This document shows, one piece after another, positions 26,726-36,603 of a stretch of 64,000 nucleotides of DNA. Origin of the DNA: Rhodocyclaceae bacterium (lineage in GTDB: Bacteria > Pseudomonadota > Gammaproteobacteria > Burkholderiales > Rhodocyclaceae); assembly GCA_030681195.1 (NCBI GenBank), contig JAUXXJ010000042.1, positions 80,845 to 144,844 on the forward strand. The letters are read 5' to 3'. A program made the translations under genes and the position numbers. Position 1 is the first letter of the stretch; each line of letters begins with the position of its first letter. Under the pieces are notes generated by a model. It did no database searches. It was given only the letters and a program-made list of their open reading frames with translations, and had not been told where the DNA came from.

Positions 26726-27776
26726 TTTCCTTCAGCGCTGCGACCAGTTTCTCGCATTGCTCATCCGTCCCCACGGTAATCCGCAGGAACTGATCGATAC
26801 GCGCCGCCTTGAAATGGCGCACGATGATGCCCTTCTGCCGTAGTGCCAGCGCCGACTTTTCGGCATCGTGCTGCGGGTGGCGTGCAAAGACGAAGTTTGC
26901 TGCGGACGGCAGCACCTCGAACCCCATCGCTTGCAGTTCCACGACCAGCGTTGTCCGGCTGCGTATTACAGCCTGGCGGGTGCGCTCGAACCATTCGCGA
27001 TCTTCGATGGCCGCCGCCGCGCCAGCCAACGCCAGCCGATCCAGCGGGTAGGAGTTGAAGCTGTTCTTGATGCGTTCGAGGGCGTCGATCAGGTCAGGAT
27101 GGCCGACGGCAAAGCCAACCCGCAGACCGGCCAGCGAGCGTGACTTGGAGAGTGTCTGCACTACCAGCAGGTTTGGATAGCGTTGGACCAGCGTGACCGC
27201 GCTTTCACCGCCAAAGTCGATGTAGGCCTCATCGATGACGACGACTGAATCCGGATTGGCGTCGAGCAGGCGGGCGATTTCGCCCAGCGGCAGCAGTCGA
27301 CCCGTGGGCGCATTCGGATTGGGGAAAATGATGCCGCCGTTCGGGCGCCGATAATCATCCACCTGGATAGCAAACGCGGCGTCCAGCGGCACGGTCACGA
27401 ATTCGATGTCATACAGTCCGCAATAAACCGGATAGAAGCTGTAGCTGATGTCGGGGAAGAGGATCGGCTGCTCGTGTTTCAGCAAGCCGAGAAAGACATG
27501 TGCCAGCACCTCATCGGAACCATTGCCGACAAATACATTACGGGGCTCGATATCGCCAAAACAGGCCGCAATGGCTGACTTGAGTCGCTCGCCATTCGGA
27601 TCCGGGTATAGCCGCAGGCTGTCACCGATCTCGCGGGTGATGGCCTCGCACACTTTTGGCGAGGGGCCGTAGGGGTTCTCGTTGGTGTTCAGCTTGACGA
27701 GATTGGGCAGCTTGGGCTGCTCGCCCGGAACGTAAGGCTGCAAAGCACGTGTGGTAGCGCTCCAGAATCGGCTCAT
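26712..27776 (-). CDS. hisC: Histidinol-phosphate aminotransferase, inverted within the his operon
   Basis: A 354-residue class I/II PLP aminotransferase: [36 protein letters not shown], and the PLP lysine [19 protein letters not shown]. The catalytic set looks complete. It occupies the usual slot between hisD and hisB but is on the opposite strand. It is thus divergent from hisB and convergent with hisD, and must have its own promoter. A 16-nt half copy of the dispersed repeat lies at 26845-26860 (read EKSALAL). Confidence 0.95.
   Translation of the reverse strand: MSRFWSATTRALQPYVPGEQPKLPNLVKLNTNENPYGPSPKVCEAITREIGDSLRLYPDPNGERLKSAIAACFGDIEPRNVFVGNGSDEVLAHVFLGLLKHEQPILFPDISYSFYPVYCGLYDIEFVTVPLDAAFAIQVDDYRRPNGGIIFPNPNAPTGRLLPLGEIARLLDANPDSVVVIDEAYIDFGGESAVTLVQRYPNLLVVQTLSKSRSLAGLRVGFAVGHPDLIDALERIKNSFNSYPLDRLALAGAAAAIEDREWFERTRQAVIRSRTTLVVELQAMGFEVLPSAANFVFARHPQHDAEKSALALRQKGIIVRHFKAARIDQFLRITVGTDEQCEKLVAALKEITAA
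26845..26860 (+). repeat. Partial dispersed repeat (copy G) in hisC
   Basis: Exactly the right-hand 16 nt, GCCAGCGCCGACTTTT, of the short form. The left part is not recognisable, so this could be a decayed copy or, less likely, coincidence. Confidence 0.4.
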
Positions 27777-27874
27777 GGCAAGATTGAAAGCGGGGGAATG
27801 AAGGGGTTGCAGGAACGGCGAAATGGTATTATCGCCCGGCTTGCAACCATTGGCAAAACACGGACAACCCCGTC
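27777..27874 (+). promoter_or_regulatory. hisC/hisB divergent promoter region
   Basis: The inversion of hisC means hisBHAFIE needs transcription from this 98-nt gap. TATTAT at 27827-27832 may be a -10 for hisB, with a weak GGTTGC (27805-27810) 16 nt upstream. Confidence 0.35.
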
Positions 27875-28474
27875 ATGGCTACGATACAGCGCACCGCTGA
27901 CATACACCGCACCACGCTGGAAACCCAGATCCGCGTCAAGCTCGATCTGGAAGGCACCGGCAAGTCGCAACTGGCGACCGGCGTCGGTTTCTTTGACCAC
28001 ATGCTGGATCAGATCGCCCGTCATGGGCTGATCGACATGCAGGTCGATGCGCGGGGTGACCTGCACATTGATGCGCACCACACCGTCGAGGATGTCGGCA
28101 TCACGCTCGGTCAGGCACTGGCCCAGGCGCTGGGCGACAAGAAGGGATTGACCCGTTACGGCCATGCGTACGTACCGCTGGATGAGGCACTGTCGCGCGT
28201 GGTCGTGGATCTATCCGGCCGGCCTGGTCTGGAATTCAATGTTGACTTTGTGCGGCCGCGCATCGGCGATTTCGATGTCGACCTGGTCCGCGAATTCTTT
28301 CAGGGACTCGTCAATCATGCGGGCATCACCGTCCATATCGACAACCTGCGTGGCGTGAATGCGCACCATCAGGCCGAAACCGTGTTCAAGGCCTTTGCGC
28401 GTGCCTTGCGCATGGCGATGACGGTCGATCCGCGTCTCGGCGAGGCCGTGCCTTCCACGAAGGGCAGCCTGTAA
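27875..28474 (+). CDS. hisB: Imidazoleglycerol-phosphate dehydratase
   Basis: A 199-residue monofunctional [60 protein letters not shown] and a C-terminal [15 protein letters not shown]. The metal-binding His clusters are complete. First gene of the hisBHAFIE run. Confidence 0.96.
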   Translation: MATIQRTADIHRTTLETQIRVKLDLEGTGKSQLATGVGFFDHMLDQIARHGLIDMQVDARGDLHIDAHHTVEDVGITLGQALAQALGDKKGLTRYGHAYVPLDEALSRVVVDLSGRPGLEFNVDFVRPRIGDFDVDLVREFFQGLVNHAGITVHIDNLRGVNAHHQAETVFKAFARALRMAMTVDPRLGEAVPSTKGSL

Positions 28475-28501
28475 TTCCTTTGTAGGTTCGAAAAGCGAGC
28501 G

Positions 28502-29140
28502 ATGAATACTGTAGCAATCGTCGATTACGGCATGGGCAACCTGCGCTCGGTGGCGAAGGCCGTCGAACATGTGGCGCCGACAGCCAAGGTCATCGTCACC
28601 GCCAATCCGGCCGATCTGTCGGCAGCTGATCGAATCATCGTGCCGGGCCAGGGCGCAATGCCGGACTGCATGCGCGAACTCAAGGCACGCCAGCTTGCCG
28701 ATGCCGTGATCAAGATGGCGGCGAGCAAGCCTTTCCTGGGCATTTGTATCGGCCAGCAAATGTTGTTCGAACACAGCGAGGAAGGCGATGTGGCCGGTCT
28801 GGGGCTGTTTCCCGGTCGGGTACGCCGCTTCCCGGCCGAAGCGATGCACGATGCTGCGGGCGTGCCCCTTAAAGTGCCGCACATGGGCTGGAATGGCGTG
28901 CGCCAGTCAGAAGCCCACCCGCTCTGGCAGGGCATCGCCGATGGCGAGCGTTTCTATTTCGTGCATAGCTATTATGTCGAGCCTGCCAGCCCCGAGGTGA
29001 TTGCCGGTTCGACCCACTATGGCATCATGTTTACCAGTGCGGTGGCGCGCGCCAACATTTTTGCCGTACAGTTCCATCCGGAGAAGAGTGCCGCTGTCGG
29101 CCTCAAGCTGCTTGAAAATTTCATGCACTGGCATCCATAA
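28502..29140 (+). CDS. hisH: Imidazole glycerol phosphate synthase, glutaminase subunit
   Basis: A 212-residue class I glutamine amidotransferase. The nucleophile Cys is in [13 protein letters not shown] and the His-Glu pair in [15 protein letters not shown] and the N-terminal [11 protein letters not shown] are typical. It pairs with HisF to form IGP and AICAR. Confidence 0.96.
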   Translation: MNTVAIVDYGMGNLRSVAKAVEHVAPTAKVIVTANPADLSAADRIIVPGQGAMPDCMRELKARQLADAVIKMAASKPFLGICIGQQMLFEHSEEGDVAGLGLFPGRVRRFPAEAMHDAAGVPLKVPHMGWNGVRQSEAHPLWQGIADGERFYFVHSYYVEPASPEVIAGSTHYGIMFTSAVARANIFAVQFHPEKSAAVGLKLLENFMHWHP

Positions 29141-29178
29141 CCCATTTTATTGGCTCACTTTTTGGATCAAGACTTCCC

Positions 29179-29922
29179 ATGCTGCTGATTCCTGCGATCG
29201 ACCTGAAAGATGGACATTGTGTGCGCCTTAAGCAAGGTGCGATGGACGATGCCACGGTGTTCTCCGAAGACCCGGGTGCGATGGCCCGTCACTGGATTGA
29301 CCAGGGCGCACGCCGCCTGCATCTGGTGGATTTGAATGGCGCCTTTGCCGGCAAGCCGAAGAACGAGCCGGCGATTAAGGCCATTCTCGACGAGGTGGGG
29401 GATGAGATTCCCGTGCAACTGGGCGGCGGCATCCGTGATCTCGATACCATCGAGCGCTGCCTGGACGATGGCATCAGCTACGTCATCATTGGTACGGCCG
29501 CCGTCAAAAACCCCGGTTTCCTGCACGATGCCTGTACCGCGTTCCCCGGCCACATTATCGTCGGCCTGGACGCGAAGGATGGCAAGGTGGCCGTGGATGG
29601 CTGGTCGAAGATGACCGGCCACGACGTGATTGACTTGGCCAAAAAATTCGAGGATTACGGTGTTGAAGGGATTATTTATACCGACATTGGTCGAGACGGC
29701 ATGCTCTCCGGCGTGAACGTGGAGGCGACGCTCAAACTCGCTCAGGCCTTGCGCATTCCGGTCATCGCCAGCGGTGGCATCGCCAGCATCGAGGACGTCA
29801 CGGCACTGTGTAAGGTGGCCGACGAAGGCATCATGGGGGCCATTACCGGCCGTGCCATTTACGAAGGCAAGCTTGATTTCCGCGCGGCGCAGGCCGAAGC
29901 GGACAAGTGCGCCAAAAAATAA
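29179..29922 (+). CDS. hisA: ProFAR isomerase
   Basis: A 247-residue TIM barrel ([53 protein letters not shown]) with Asp8 and the second catalytic Asp (YTD) present. It follows hisH by 38 nt. Confidence 0.96.
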   Translation: MLLIPAIDLKDGHCVRLKQGAMDDATVFSEDPGAMARHWIDQGARRLHLVDLNGAFAGKPKNEPAIKAILDEVGDEIPVQLGGGIRDLDTIERCLDDGISYVIIGTAAVKNPGFLHDACTAFPGHIIVGLDAKDGKVAVDGWSKMTGHDVIDLAKKFEDYGVEGIIYTDIGRDGMLSGVNVEATLKLAQALRIPVIASGGIASIEDVTALCKVADEGIMGAITGRAIYEGKLDFRAAQAEADKCAKK

Positions 29923-29926
29923 CCCC

Positions 29927-30685
29927 ATGCTGGCCAAACGCATCATCCCCTGCCTTGACGTCAGCGCCGGGCGCGTCGTCAAGGGTGTTAATTTCGTCGA
30001 ATTGCGCGATGCCGGCGATCCGGTCGAGATCGCGCGCCGCTATGACGAACAGGGTGCGGATGAAATTACGTTTCTCGACATCACCGCCAGTTCTGATCAG
30101 CGCGACATCATTCTCGATATTGTCCAGGCCTGTGCCGAACAGGTCTTCATCCCACTGACGGTGGGGGGCGGCGTGCGCAAGGTCGAGGATGTGAGACGCC
30201 TGCTGAATGCCGGGGCCGACAAGGTCAGCATGAACACGGCCGCCGTGCAGAATCCGCAACTGGTCGCCGATGCAGCGGGCAAAGTGGGCTCCCAGTGTAT
30301 CGTCGTCGCCATCGATGCCAAGCAGACCAGCCCGGGCAAGTGGGAAGTGTTTACCCACGGTGGCCGAAACAATACGCATATCGACGCGATAGACTGGGCG
30401 AAGCAGGTGACGGCGCTGGGCGCGGGCGAAATCCTGCTGACCAGCATGGATCGTGACGGTACCAAGAATGGTTTTGATCTCGGCCTGACACGCGCGGTTT
30501 CCGATGCCGTGTCAATTCCCGTGATTGCCAGCGGCGGGGTGGGCAACCTGCAGCACCTCGCCGATGGCGTGACCCAGGGCCGCGCTGATGCCGTGCTGGC
30601 TGCCAGCATCTTTCACTATGGCGAATACACCGTGCGCCAGGCCAAGGAGCACATGCGTGCGCAAGGAATTGAGGTGCGGCTGTGA
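29927..30685 (+). CDS. hisF: Imidazole glycerol phosphate synthase, cyclase subunit
   Basis: A 252-residue TIM barrel, start [12 protein letters not shown], with [51 protein letters not shown] and [13 protein letters not shown]. It lies 4 nt after hisA and overlaps hisI by 4 nt (GTGA). Confidence 0.96.
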   Translation: MLAKRIIPCLDVSAGRVVKGVNFVELRDAGDPVEIARRYDEQGADEITFLDITASSDQRDIILDIVQACAEQVFIPLTVGGGVRKVEDVRRLLNAGADKVSMNTAAVQNPQLVADAAGKVGSQCIVVAIDAKQTSPGKWEVFTHGGRNNTHIDAIDWAKQVTALGAGEILLTSMDRDGTKNGFDLGLTRAVSDAVSIPVIASGGVGNLQHLADGVTQGRADAVLAASIFHYGEYTVRQAKEHMRAQGIEVRL

Positions 30686-31068
30686 GCAAGAAGTGGCTGA
30701 ATGACGTGAAGTGGGACGAGCAGGGCCTGGTGCCCGCCATCGCGCAGGACGCGCACACGGGCGAGGTGCTGATGTTCGCCTGGATGAACCGCGAAGCGCT
30801 GGAAAAAACCGCGCAACTGGGCGAGGCGGTGTATTGGTCGCGCTCGCGCAGAAAGCTCTGGCACAAGGGCGAGGAGTCAGGCCATACGCAGAAGGTGGTC
30901 GAGGTTCGTACCGACTGCGACAACGATGTCGTGCTGCTCAAGATCGAGCAGACCGGCGGAATCGCCTGCCATACCGGCCGACGTAGCTGTTTCTTCAACA
31001 GGCTTGAAACGGAGACGTGGCAGGGTGTCGAGCCCGTGTTGAAAGACCCCAAGGAAATTTACAAATGA
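30682..31068 (+). CDS. hisI: Phosphoribosyl-AMP cyclohydrolase
   Basis: A 128-residue separate HisI (not fused to HisE). [40 protein letters not shown] and the metal-ligand segment [16 protein letters not shown]...[10 protein letters not shown] are present. GTG start, overlapping hisF; its stop overlaps hisE. Confidence 0.95.
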   Translation: MSKKWLNDVKWDEQGLVPAIAQDAHTGEVLMFAWMNREALEKTAQLGEAVYWSRSRRKLWHKGEESGHTQKVVEVRTDCDNDVVLLKIEQTGGIACHTGRRSCFFNRLETETWQGVEPVLKDPKEIYK

Positions 31069-31388
31069 TCGATCTCGAAGTTATCCATCGCATTCAGGAC
31101 ACGCTCGAAGCCCGCAAGGGTGCTGCCCCTGATTCCTCGTATGTTTCCAGCCTCTACGCCAAAGGCACCGACGCCATCTGCAAAAAGATTGCCGAGGAAG
31201 GTGCCGAGGTCATCATGGCCGCGAAAGACGGTGATCGTCTACATCTGGTGCGCGAGACCTGCGACCTGTGGTTTCACAGCATGGTATTGCTGTCGCACTT
31301 CGGCATTGGTGTCGATGACATCATGATGGAGTTCCGCCGTCGCGAAGGCATTTCCGGCATCGACGAGAAAGCCAGTCGGGGAAAATAA
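31065..31388 (+). CDS. hisE: Phosphoribosyl-ATP pyrophosphatase
   Basis: A 107-residue MazG-like all-alpha enzyme: [44 protein letters not shown]. The start at 31065 is set by the ATGA overlap with hisI. It ends directly against the hinT ATG. Confidence 0.94.
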   Translation: MIDLEVIHRIQDTLEARKGAAPDSSYVSSLYAKGTDAICKKIAEEGAEVIMAAKDGDRLHLVRETCDLWFHSMVLLSHFGIGVDDIMMEFRRREGISGIDEKASRGK

Positions 31389-31739
31389 ATGTCAGACTGC
31401 ATCTTCTGCAAGATTGTGCGCGGGGATATTCCCTGCAAGAAGGTTTACGAGGATGACGACATGCTCGCCTTCCACGATATCGCGCCGCAGGCGCCGGTGC
31501 ATTTCATGGTGATCCCGAAAGTGCATCTCGCCTCACTGGCCGATGCCGACGCAAGCCACGCGCCTGTCCTTGGTAAACTGTTTGCCAAGGTGGGCGAACT
31601 GGCCCGCAGCCAGGGACTGACAGATGGTTTCCGCACCATCGTCAACACCGGTAGGGTGGCTCAGCAGGAGGTGTATCATCTTCACGTTCATATCGTCGGC
31701 GGGCCGGATCGACTCGGCCCCATGCTGGCGCACAAATAA
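31389..31739 (+). CDS. hinT: HIT-family purine nucleoside phosphoramidase
   Basis: A 116-residue protein: [21 protein letters not shown] at the N-terminus and the HIT triad HLHVHIVGG. Zero spacing to hisE. hisE-hinT-tatABC is a familiar betaproteobacterial order. Confidence 0.94.
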   Translation: MSDCIFCKIVRGDIPCKKVYEDDDMLAFHDIAPQAPVHFMVIPKVHLASLADADASHAPVLGKLFAKVGELARSQGLTDGFRTIVNTGRVAQQEVYHLHVHIVGGPDRLGPMLAHK

Positions 31740-31756
31740 ATCCGGAGGAGAGACTG

Positions 31757-31984
31757 ATGGGAAGCTTTAGCATTTGGCACTGGCTGATTGTGCTGGTCAT
31801 CGTCATGCTGGTGTTCGGCACCAAGAAACTGCGCAATATCGGCTCGGACCTGGGCGGTGCCGTCAAGGGGTTCAAGGAGGGCATTAAGGACGGTACCCAG
31901 GCCCAGGCCGACACCAAGCAGGTTGAGGAGCAGGCAGGCACGACCATCGAAGGCCAGGCCCGCAAGGAAGAAACCAAGTCCTGA
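31757..31984 (+). CDS. tatA: Twin-arginine translocase TatA
   Basis: A 75-residue protein: membrane helix [17 protein letters not shown], then amphipathic [21 protein letters not shown] and an acidic, flexible tail. GGAGGAGA precedes the ATG. Confidence 0.94.
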   Translation: MGSFSIWHWLIVLVIVMLVFGTKKLRNIGSDLGGAVKGFKEGIKDGTQAQADTKQVEEQAGTTIEGQARKEETKS

Positions 31985-32000
31985 CCCCCTAGTTTTCATC

Positions 32001-32025
32001 GCCGCCCCGCCAGCGCCGACTTTTT
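32001..32025 (+). repeat. Dispersed repeat, short form (copy H) in tatA-tatB gap
   Basis: A 24-nt copy with one change, followed by an extra T, ending 9 nt before the tatB start, where a ribosome binding site would normally lie. Confidence 0.85.
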
Positions 32026-32034
32026 CAGCATACC

Positions 32035-32412
32035 GTGTTCGATATCGGGTTTACCGAACTGATGCTCATTGCCCTCGTCGGGCTGATCGTCATCGGGCCG
32101 GAGCGCATGCCCAAGGTGGCGCGCACGGTCGGTCATTTGCTCGGGCGCCTGCAACGTTACGTCAGCGATGTGAAGTCGGACATCAATCGCGAGATGCAGC
32201 TTGAAGAGCTGAAAAAGTTGCAGACTCAGGTGGTCGATCAGGCGCGTGACATGGAACGGCAGGTGAATGACCAGATGAATACCGTCGAGACCCAACTCAA
32301 CCAGTCGATACTCACGTCGGCAGAGAACAAGGTGGACGAGTCGATTGAAGCGGCGACGCCCTACTCTCCCCCGGCTTCGCCCGTGCCGTCTAACAACCCA
32401 CCTGCCGCGTGA
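32035..32412 (+). CDS. tatB: Twin-arginine translocase TatB
   Basis: A 125-residue protein: N-terminal MFDIGFTELMLIALVGLIVIGPERMPKVART helix-hinge and a long amphipathic helix. GTG start with no visible Shine-Dalgarno; a repeat copy occupies that place. It overlaps tatC by one base. Confidence 0.93.
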   Translation: MFDIGFTELMLIALVGLIVIGPERMPKVARTVGHLLGRLQRYVSDVKSDINREMQLEELKKLQTQVVDQARDMERQVNDQMNTVETQLNQSILTSAENKVDESIEAATPYSPPASPVPSNNPPAA

Positions 32413-33242
32413 TGGAAAACCCGCAGGAAAGCTTCATCTCCCATCTGATCGAGTTGCGGGATCGCCTGATTCGTGCCCTGCTGTTTATCCTCGTCATTTT
32501 CCTGGGTCTGGTGAACTGGGCACGCGATATCTATACCCTGCTGGCAGCACCGATGCTGGCGGCCCTGCCGGAAGGTGGCCAGATGATCGCCACCGATGTC
32601 GTCGGGGCGTTTTTCGTGCCGATGAAGGTTACCCTCATGGTGTCCTTCCTGATTGCGCTGCCCTATGTGCTCTATCAGACTTGGTCCTTCGTTGCCCCCG
32701 GCCTGTATGCCCACGAAAAGAAACTGGCCCTGCCGCTCCTCGCGGCCAGTGTGCTGCTGTTCTTCATCGGCATGGGCTTTGCCTATTTCGTTGTGTTTCC
32801 GGCGGTATTCGGGTTCATCAATGCTTTTGCGCCGGAAGGTGTCGCGGTAATGACCGACATCGAGAAGTACCTGTCTTTTGTGCTGACCACCTTTCTGGCC
32901 TTCGGTCTTACATTCGAGGTGCCCGTTGTCGTGATTGTGCTGGTGCGGATCGGACTGGTGACGGTCGAGCAGCTGAAAGAGGCACGCCCTTATGTAATCG
33001 TTGGCGCATTCGTTATTGCCGCTGTTGTTACGCCACCGGATGTGCTGTCGCAGTTCCTGCTGGCCGTACCGATGTGGCTGCTCTATGAGTTGGGGATTGT
33101 GCTGGCGCAGATGATCGGCAAGTCGGAGCGTGCCGACGAGGGCAGTTATCGGGCGGCAAGTCAACCCATGAGCGAGGTCGAGATGGAACATGAACTTGAT
33201 CGCGCCGAGGCTGAATCCAGCGCCAATCGCGAACGGATCTGA
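32412..33242 (+). CDS. tatC: Twin-arginine translocase TatC
   Basis: A 276-residue six-helix receptor for twin-arginine signals. ESFISHLIELRDRLIRALL, FVAPGLYAHEKKLALPLLAASVLLFFIG and the late helices are conserved. The start at 32412 is given by the TGATG overlap with tatB. It converges with degS-like, 7 nt apart. Confidence 0.94.
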   Translation: MENPQESFISHLIELRDRLIRALLFILVIFLGLVNWARDIYTLLAAPMLAALPEGGQMIATDVVGAFFVPMKVTLMVSFLIALPYVLYQTWSFVAPGLYAHEKKLALPLLAASVLLFFIGMGFAYFVVFPAVFGFINAFAPEGVAVMTDIEKYLSFVLTTFLAFGLTFEVPVVVIVLVRIGLVTVEQLKEARPYVIVGAFVIAAVVTPPDVLSQFLLAVPMWLLYELGIVLAQMIGKSERADEGSYRAASQPMSEVEMEHELDRAEAESSANRERI

Positions 33243-33249
33243 CGTCCCT

Positions 33250-34404
33250 TTATCTCGTCGGCTTCGGGCGCTTGCCGATGGTGACATTCAGATCACGCAG
33301 CTTGCCTTCGCGACTCACACTGAAGGAAGCAGCCTCTCCCGGTGTCAGTCCGGCGATCAGTTCCAGCATCGCCTGCGCATCCCTGACCGGTTGGCCACCG
33401 ATCCCAAGCAGAATATCCCCCGGTTTCACGCCCGCCTTGTCGGCCGGGCTGTTGCGCATCACGCCGGCAATCAGCGCACCCGTACTGCTCATCAGGCCGA
33501 AGGATTCGGCCAATTCGGCGGTCATGTCCTGTACTTCGACGCCAATCCAGCCACGCGTGACCGTGCCGGTTTTGATGATCTGTTCCATCACGCTCTTGGC
33601 CAGCGAGACGGGGATGGCGAAACCGATGCCCATTGAACCGCCGCTTTGCGAATAGATCGCCGTGTTGATGCCGACCAGATGGCCGTTACTGTCCACCAGT
33701 CCGCCACCCGAGTTGCCCGGATTGATCGCGGCATCGGTCTGGATGAAGTTCTCGAAGGTGTTGATGCCCAGATGTGAGCGGCCGAGGGCTGAGACGATGC
33801 CAGAAGTGACGGTTTGGCCGACGCCGAAGGGGTTGCCGATGGCCAGCACCACATCGCCGATGCGCAGCGATTCGGCCTGGGCGAAGGTGATTGGCGTGAG
33901 CGCCTGAATATTGGCAATCTTCAGCACGGCGAGGTCCGATTCCGGGTCGGCACCGACCAGTTTTGCCTTGGTCTTGCGACCATCGTGAAGCGCCACTTCG
34001 ATTTCATCGGCCGACTCGATGACGTGGTTGTTGGTCAGCACCAGGCCGTCGGCCGAAACGATGACGCCGCTACCCAAGCCGGATTGGCGCTGTGATTCCG
34101 GCCCGAAACGGTCGCCAAAGAAGTGACGGAAGACCGGGTCGTTGATGAAGGGGTGACGCCGTACTTCCTGGCTGGTGAAGATATGCACGACCGCCGGCAG
34201 GGCGGCTTGAGCGGCATCGGCGAAGCTCACCACCTTGCGCGGGTTGCTCTCCGGCCGCGCTTCCTGGATGGCGACGATGGCGGGGCGTTCCGGCAGCGAT
34301 ACGCCGCGCGGGCCAAGCCATTCGGGCTTCAGGGTTTGCACGACGAACAGTCCGGCGACACTGATCGTGACGGCCTGGGCAAAAATGAGCCAGAATCTAT
34401 GCAT
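33250..34404 (-). CDS. DegS/AlgW-like periplasmic serine protease with one PDZ domain
   Basis: A 384-residue protein with an N-terminal membrane anchor (WLIFAQAVTISVAGLFVV) and a trypsin-fold domain with His127 (TNNHVI), Asp157 (ESDLAVLKI) and Ser232 (PGNSGGGL). One PDZ domain follows (RGWIGVEVQDMT; VMRNSPADKAGVKPGDILLGI). DegS-type proteases sense envelope stress and cut anti-sigma factors; a Mucin-type target is not in this window. The start at 34404 is preferred over 34500, which overlaps the divergent NIF3 gene. Confidence 0.9.
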   Translation of the reverse strand: MHRFWLIFAQAVTISVAGLFVVQTLKPEWLGPRGVSLPERPAIVAIQEARPESNPRKVVSFADAAQAALPAVVHIFTSQEVRRHPFINDPVFRHFFGDRFGPESQRQSGLGSGVIVSADGLVLTNNHVIESADEIEVALHDGRKTKAKLVGADPESDLAVLKIANIQALTPITFAQAESLRIGDVVLAIGNPFGVGQTVTSGIVSALGRSHLGINTFENFIQTDAAINPGNSGGGLVDSNGHLVGINTAIYSQSGGSMGIGFAIPVSLAKSVMEQIIKTGTVTRGWIGVEVQDMTAELAESFGLMSSTGALIAGVMRNSPADKAGVKPGDILLGIGGQPVRDAQAMLELIAGLTPGEAASFSVSREGKLRDLNVTIGKRPKPTR

Positions 34405-34427
34405 GAGAAGAATGAAGGGACGAAAGA

Positions 34428-35174
34428 ATGCAGCGTGATGAATTGAACGGTTACTTGCGCGACCTGTTGGCCGTGGAGCGCTTCCACGATTATTGCCCAA
34501 ATGGTCTACAAGTGGAAGGACGCGCGGTGGTAGGACGTATTGTCTGCGGTGTGACGGCGAGCCAGGCGCTGATTGAGGCCGCGATTGAGCGCAAGGCGGA
34601 TGCGATCCTGGTGCACCATGGTTGGTTCTGGAAGGGCGAGGATGGGCGCATTACCGGCTTTCGCAAGCAGCGTCTGCAGCGCCTGCTGGCGCATGACATC
34701 AATCTGTTCGCCTTCCACCTGCCGCTGGATGCCCATGCTGAACTGGGCAACAATGCGCAGCTGGCCGCCCGCTTCGGCTGGCAGGTTGAGCGCCATTTTG
34801 GCGAGCAGGATCTGGGTTGCCTTGCCGTCCTGCCAGCGCCGACTTTTGCGGGTGAGTTGGCGCGGCAGGCCGCGACGGTGTTGGGTCGAACGCCGCTGCT
34901 GTTGGGCGCAGCCGAACAGCCCGTGACCCGGGTGGCCTGGTGCAGCGGCGGTGCGCAGGACTGGTTCGAGGCCGCCATTGATGCGGGGGCCGATCTGTTC
35001 CTGTCTGGCGAGGTGTCGGAGCAGACGACGCATCTGGCGCGCGAGTGTGGCGTCGCCTACTTGGCAGCGGGCCACCATGCCACGGAGCGTTACGGGGTAA
35101 TGGCGTTGGGAAAACACCTGGCTGAGCACTGCGGCCTTGCCTGCGAGTTCATCGACATCGACAATCCGGTTTAG
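34428..35174 (+). CDS. NIF3-like dinuclear-metal protein (YbgI family)
   Basis: A 248-residue hexameric-toroid family protein: [23 protein letters not shown], the metal ligands [12 protein letters not shown] and [11 protein letters not shown]. Proposed activities include GTP cyclohydrolase I-like or a metal chaperone; not settled. A short repeat copy (34824-34847) encodes AVLPAPTF in a variable surface region. It is divergent from the DegS-like gene and overlaps the next, convergent gene by 4 nt. Confidence 0.9.
   Translation: MQRDELNGYLRDLLAVERFHDYCPNGLQVEGRAVVGRIVCGVTASQALIEAAIERKADAILVHHGWFWKGEDGRITGFRKQRLQRLLAHDINLFAFHLPLDAHAELGNNAQLAARFGWQVERHFGEQDLGCLAVLPAPTFAGELARQAATVLGRTPLLLGAAEQPVTRVAWCSGGAQDWFEAAIDAGADLFLSGEVSEQTTHLARECGVAYLAAGHHATERYGVMALGKHLAEHCGLACEFIDIDNPV
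34824..34847 (+). repeat. Dispersed repeat, short form (copy I) in NIF3-like gene
   Basis: A 24-nt copy with one mismatch (CCC to CCT), in the AVLPAPTF frame. Confidence 0.88.
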
Positions 35175-36259
35175 ACAGCAGTGACTGCATCGGCCTCGGG
35201 GACGATGCCGCGCGCCTTGAGCATCGACGTCAGCAACAGCAATTCCTCCGCCACCGATTGCGGGAAGCCCAAGCGGGCGCCGCCACGGTTGTCGGCCAGC
35301 AGGTTCTGCAGGTAAACCAGGCAGGCAGGGCGGCCCCATAGCTCGCATATGCGTGTGGCAATGTGGGGATATTCTTCGATGCTGCGCAGGGATTCGGGAC
35401 GGACCTGCCAATCCTCCGGCTGCACGTTGAAATGCTGACGTAGTTCCTCGGCAGACTTCTCGAACTCGGCCTGTTGTCCATTCTGACGATAAATCTCCAG
35501 CAACTTTAGCCAGTGGATTAGTGCCTGCTTGGGCTCGTTGCGAATCTGTTCGGTGAGCGTTTGTGCTGCGCCATGGCCAAGCCCCATCGACAGCATGATG
35601 TCGGCCAGTTCGAGCGCCTGGTCGGACTGACCCTTTGAGGGTTCCATGGCGCCGGCGCGCTGGATACTTGAGTTTTCCTGTGGTTCCTTGGTTTCAACAG
35701 GGGTGGCCGGCTTCGGCGGTGCTGCTGGCCGGGGTGGTTGCGCAATGACAGCCACTGGCTTGGGTTCAAGCAGAAAGGTGGGCACGGCTTCAGTCGGTGC
35801 GGCTGCGGTATTTTCTGCGGGCTTTTTTGTTGTCTTGCGATGACGCTGCGCTATCATCAGCACCAGCAGCGCCAGCCCGATCCCGGCCAGAATGTCGCCC
35901 CATTCCTCAAAAAAGCTAAGGATGCCGGGCGGTGCAGGTTTGGGTGGGGGAGGCAGGACGCTGGGCTTGGGCAAGGCGGCGGGTAGCGGGGCTGCGGCGG
36001 CTGGCATTCGGGTTACCAACTGGTGTATCTCGCGCACCAGATTTTCGATGCGTGCGAGCCGCACCAAAATGTCGTCCAGCAGCGCGTCCTGCTCCTTGAA
36101 CCACTGGTGCAAAGGATCGTTGGCCTCTGCCTGCAGTGTTTGGCTGACGCTCAGGCGTTCGCTGGCCAGATCCTCTGCCGCAATCGCAGGCGAAGTGGTC
36201 AGAAGCGTGCTGGTCAGCAACGCAACAAGAAAATAGTGAGAGGGCAGGCGCTTGATCAA
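35171..36259 (-). CDS. FimV-like membrane protein
   Basis: A 362-residue protein: signal peptide ([27 protein letters not shown]), a helical periplasmic part ([23 protein letters not shown]), and a proline-rich linker. A membrane helix ([19 protein letters not shown]) follows, then a cytoplasmic domain with a FimV/TPR-like stretch ([25 protein letters not shown]). This is the FimV architecture; FimV proteins work with type IV pili and cyclase regulation in Pseudomonas. No LysM domain was seen, so the role is open. Confidence 0.6.
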   Translation of the reverse strand: MIKRLPSHYFLVALLTSTLLTTSPAIAAEDLASERLSVSQTLQAEANDPLHQWFKEQDALLDDILVRLARIENLVREIHQLVTRMPAAAAPLPAALPKPSVLPPPPKPAPPGILSFFEEWGDILAGIGLALLVLMIAQRHRKTTKKPAENTAAAPTEAVPTFLLEPKPVAVIAQPPRPAAPPKPATPVETKEPQENSSIQRAGAMEPSKGQSDQALELADIMLSMGLGHGAAQTLTEQIRNEPKQALIHWLKLLEIYRQNGQQAEFEKSAEELRQHFNVQPEDWQVRPESLRSIEEYPHIATRICELWGRPACLVYLQNLLADNRGGARLGFPQSVAEELLLLTSMLKARGIVPEADAVTAV

Positions 36260-36281
36260 GGCAGGTCAGTAAGAAGCCGGT

Positions 36282-36298
36282 GTCGGCATTGTGCCGAC
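36282..36298. other. Perfect hairpin upstream of FimV-like gene
   Basis: GTCGGCA-TTG-TGCCGAC, a 7-bp perfect stem with a 3-nt loop, in the 119-bp gap, without a T tract on either strand. It could be a leader hairpin or protein-binding site. Confidence 0.4.
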
Positions 36299-36378
36299 TG
36301 GCTGACGCGCCAAAGCCGTGAATACAATGAGGAATTGGGTGTTTTAGTCCGATTGCCGGTGTTTCGGCCAAGACGCCG

Positions 36379-36603
36379 TTAGGCACCTTCGCGTTCAGCC
36401 AGCCGTCGCAAGACCAGTGGGAACGCGCCGGTCAGGAAGCAGGCAATCGCGGAAACGATGAGGCCGATGCCGGCCATCGGGTCGGCGAGCAGGGGGTGGA
36501 CGTCGTCAAGCAGGCCCGCAAAAGCGGCAATGCCCATGACCGTGCAAGCGCTGCCGAGGAAACTGAATACGAGGAAGGTCCAGGGCCAGTGATGAGGTTT
36601 CAT
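36379..36603 (-). CDS. Small two-helix membrane protein
   Basis: A 74-residue protein with two hydrophobic helices (WTFLVFSFLGSACTVMGIAAFAG and IGLIVSAIACFLTGAFPLVL) and a charged C-terminus. I do not recognise a family. It overlaps the paaK upstream by 4 nt (ATGA), so it is translated with it, which points to a link with the phenylacetate genes. Confidence 0.65.
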   Translation of the reverse strand: MKPHHWPWTFLVFSFLGSACTVMGIAAFAGLLDDVHPLLADPMAGIGLIVSAIACFLTGAFPLVLRRLAEREGA

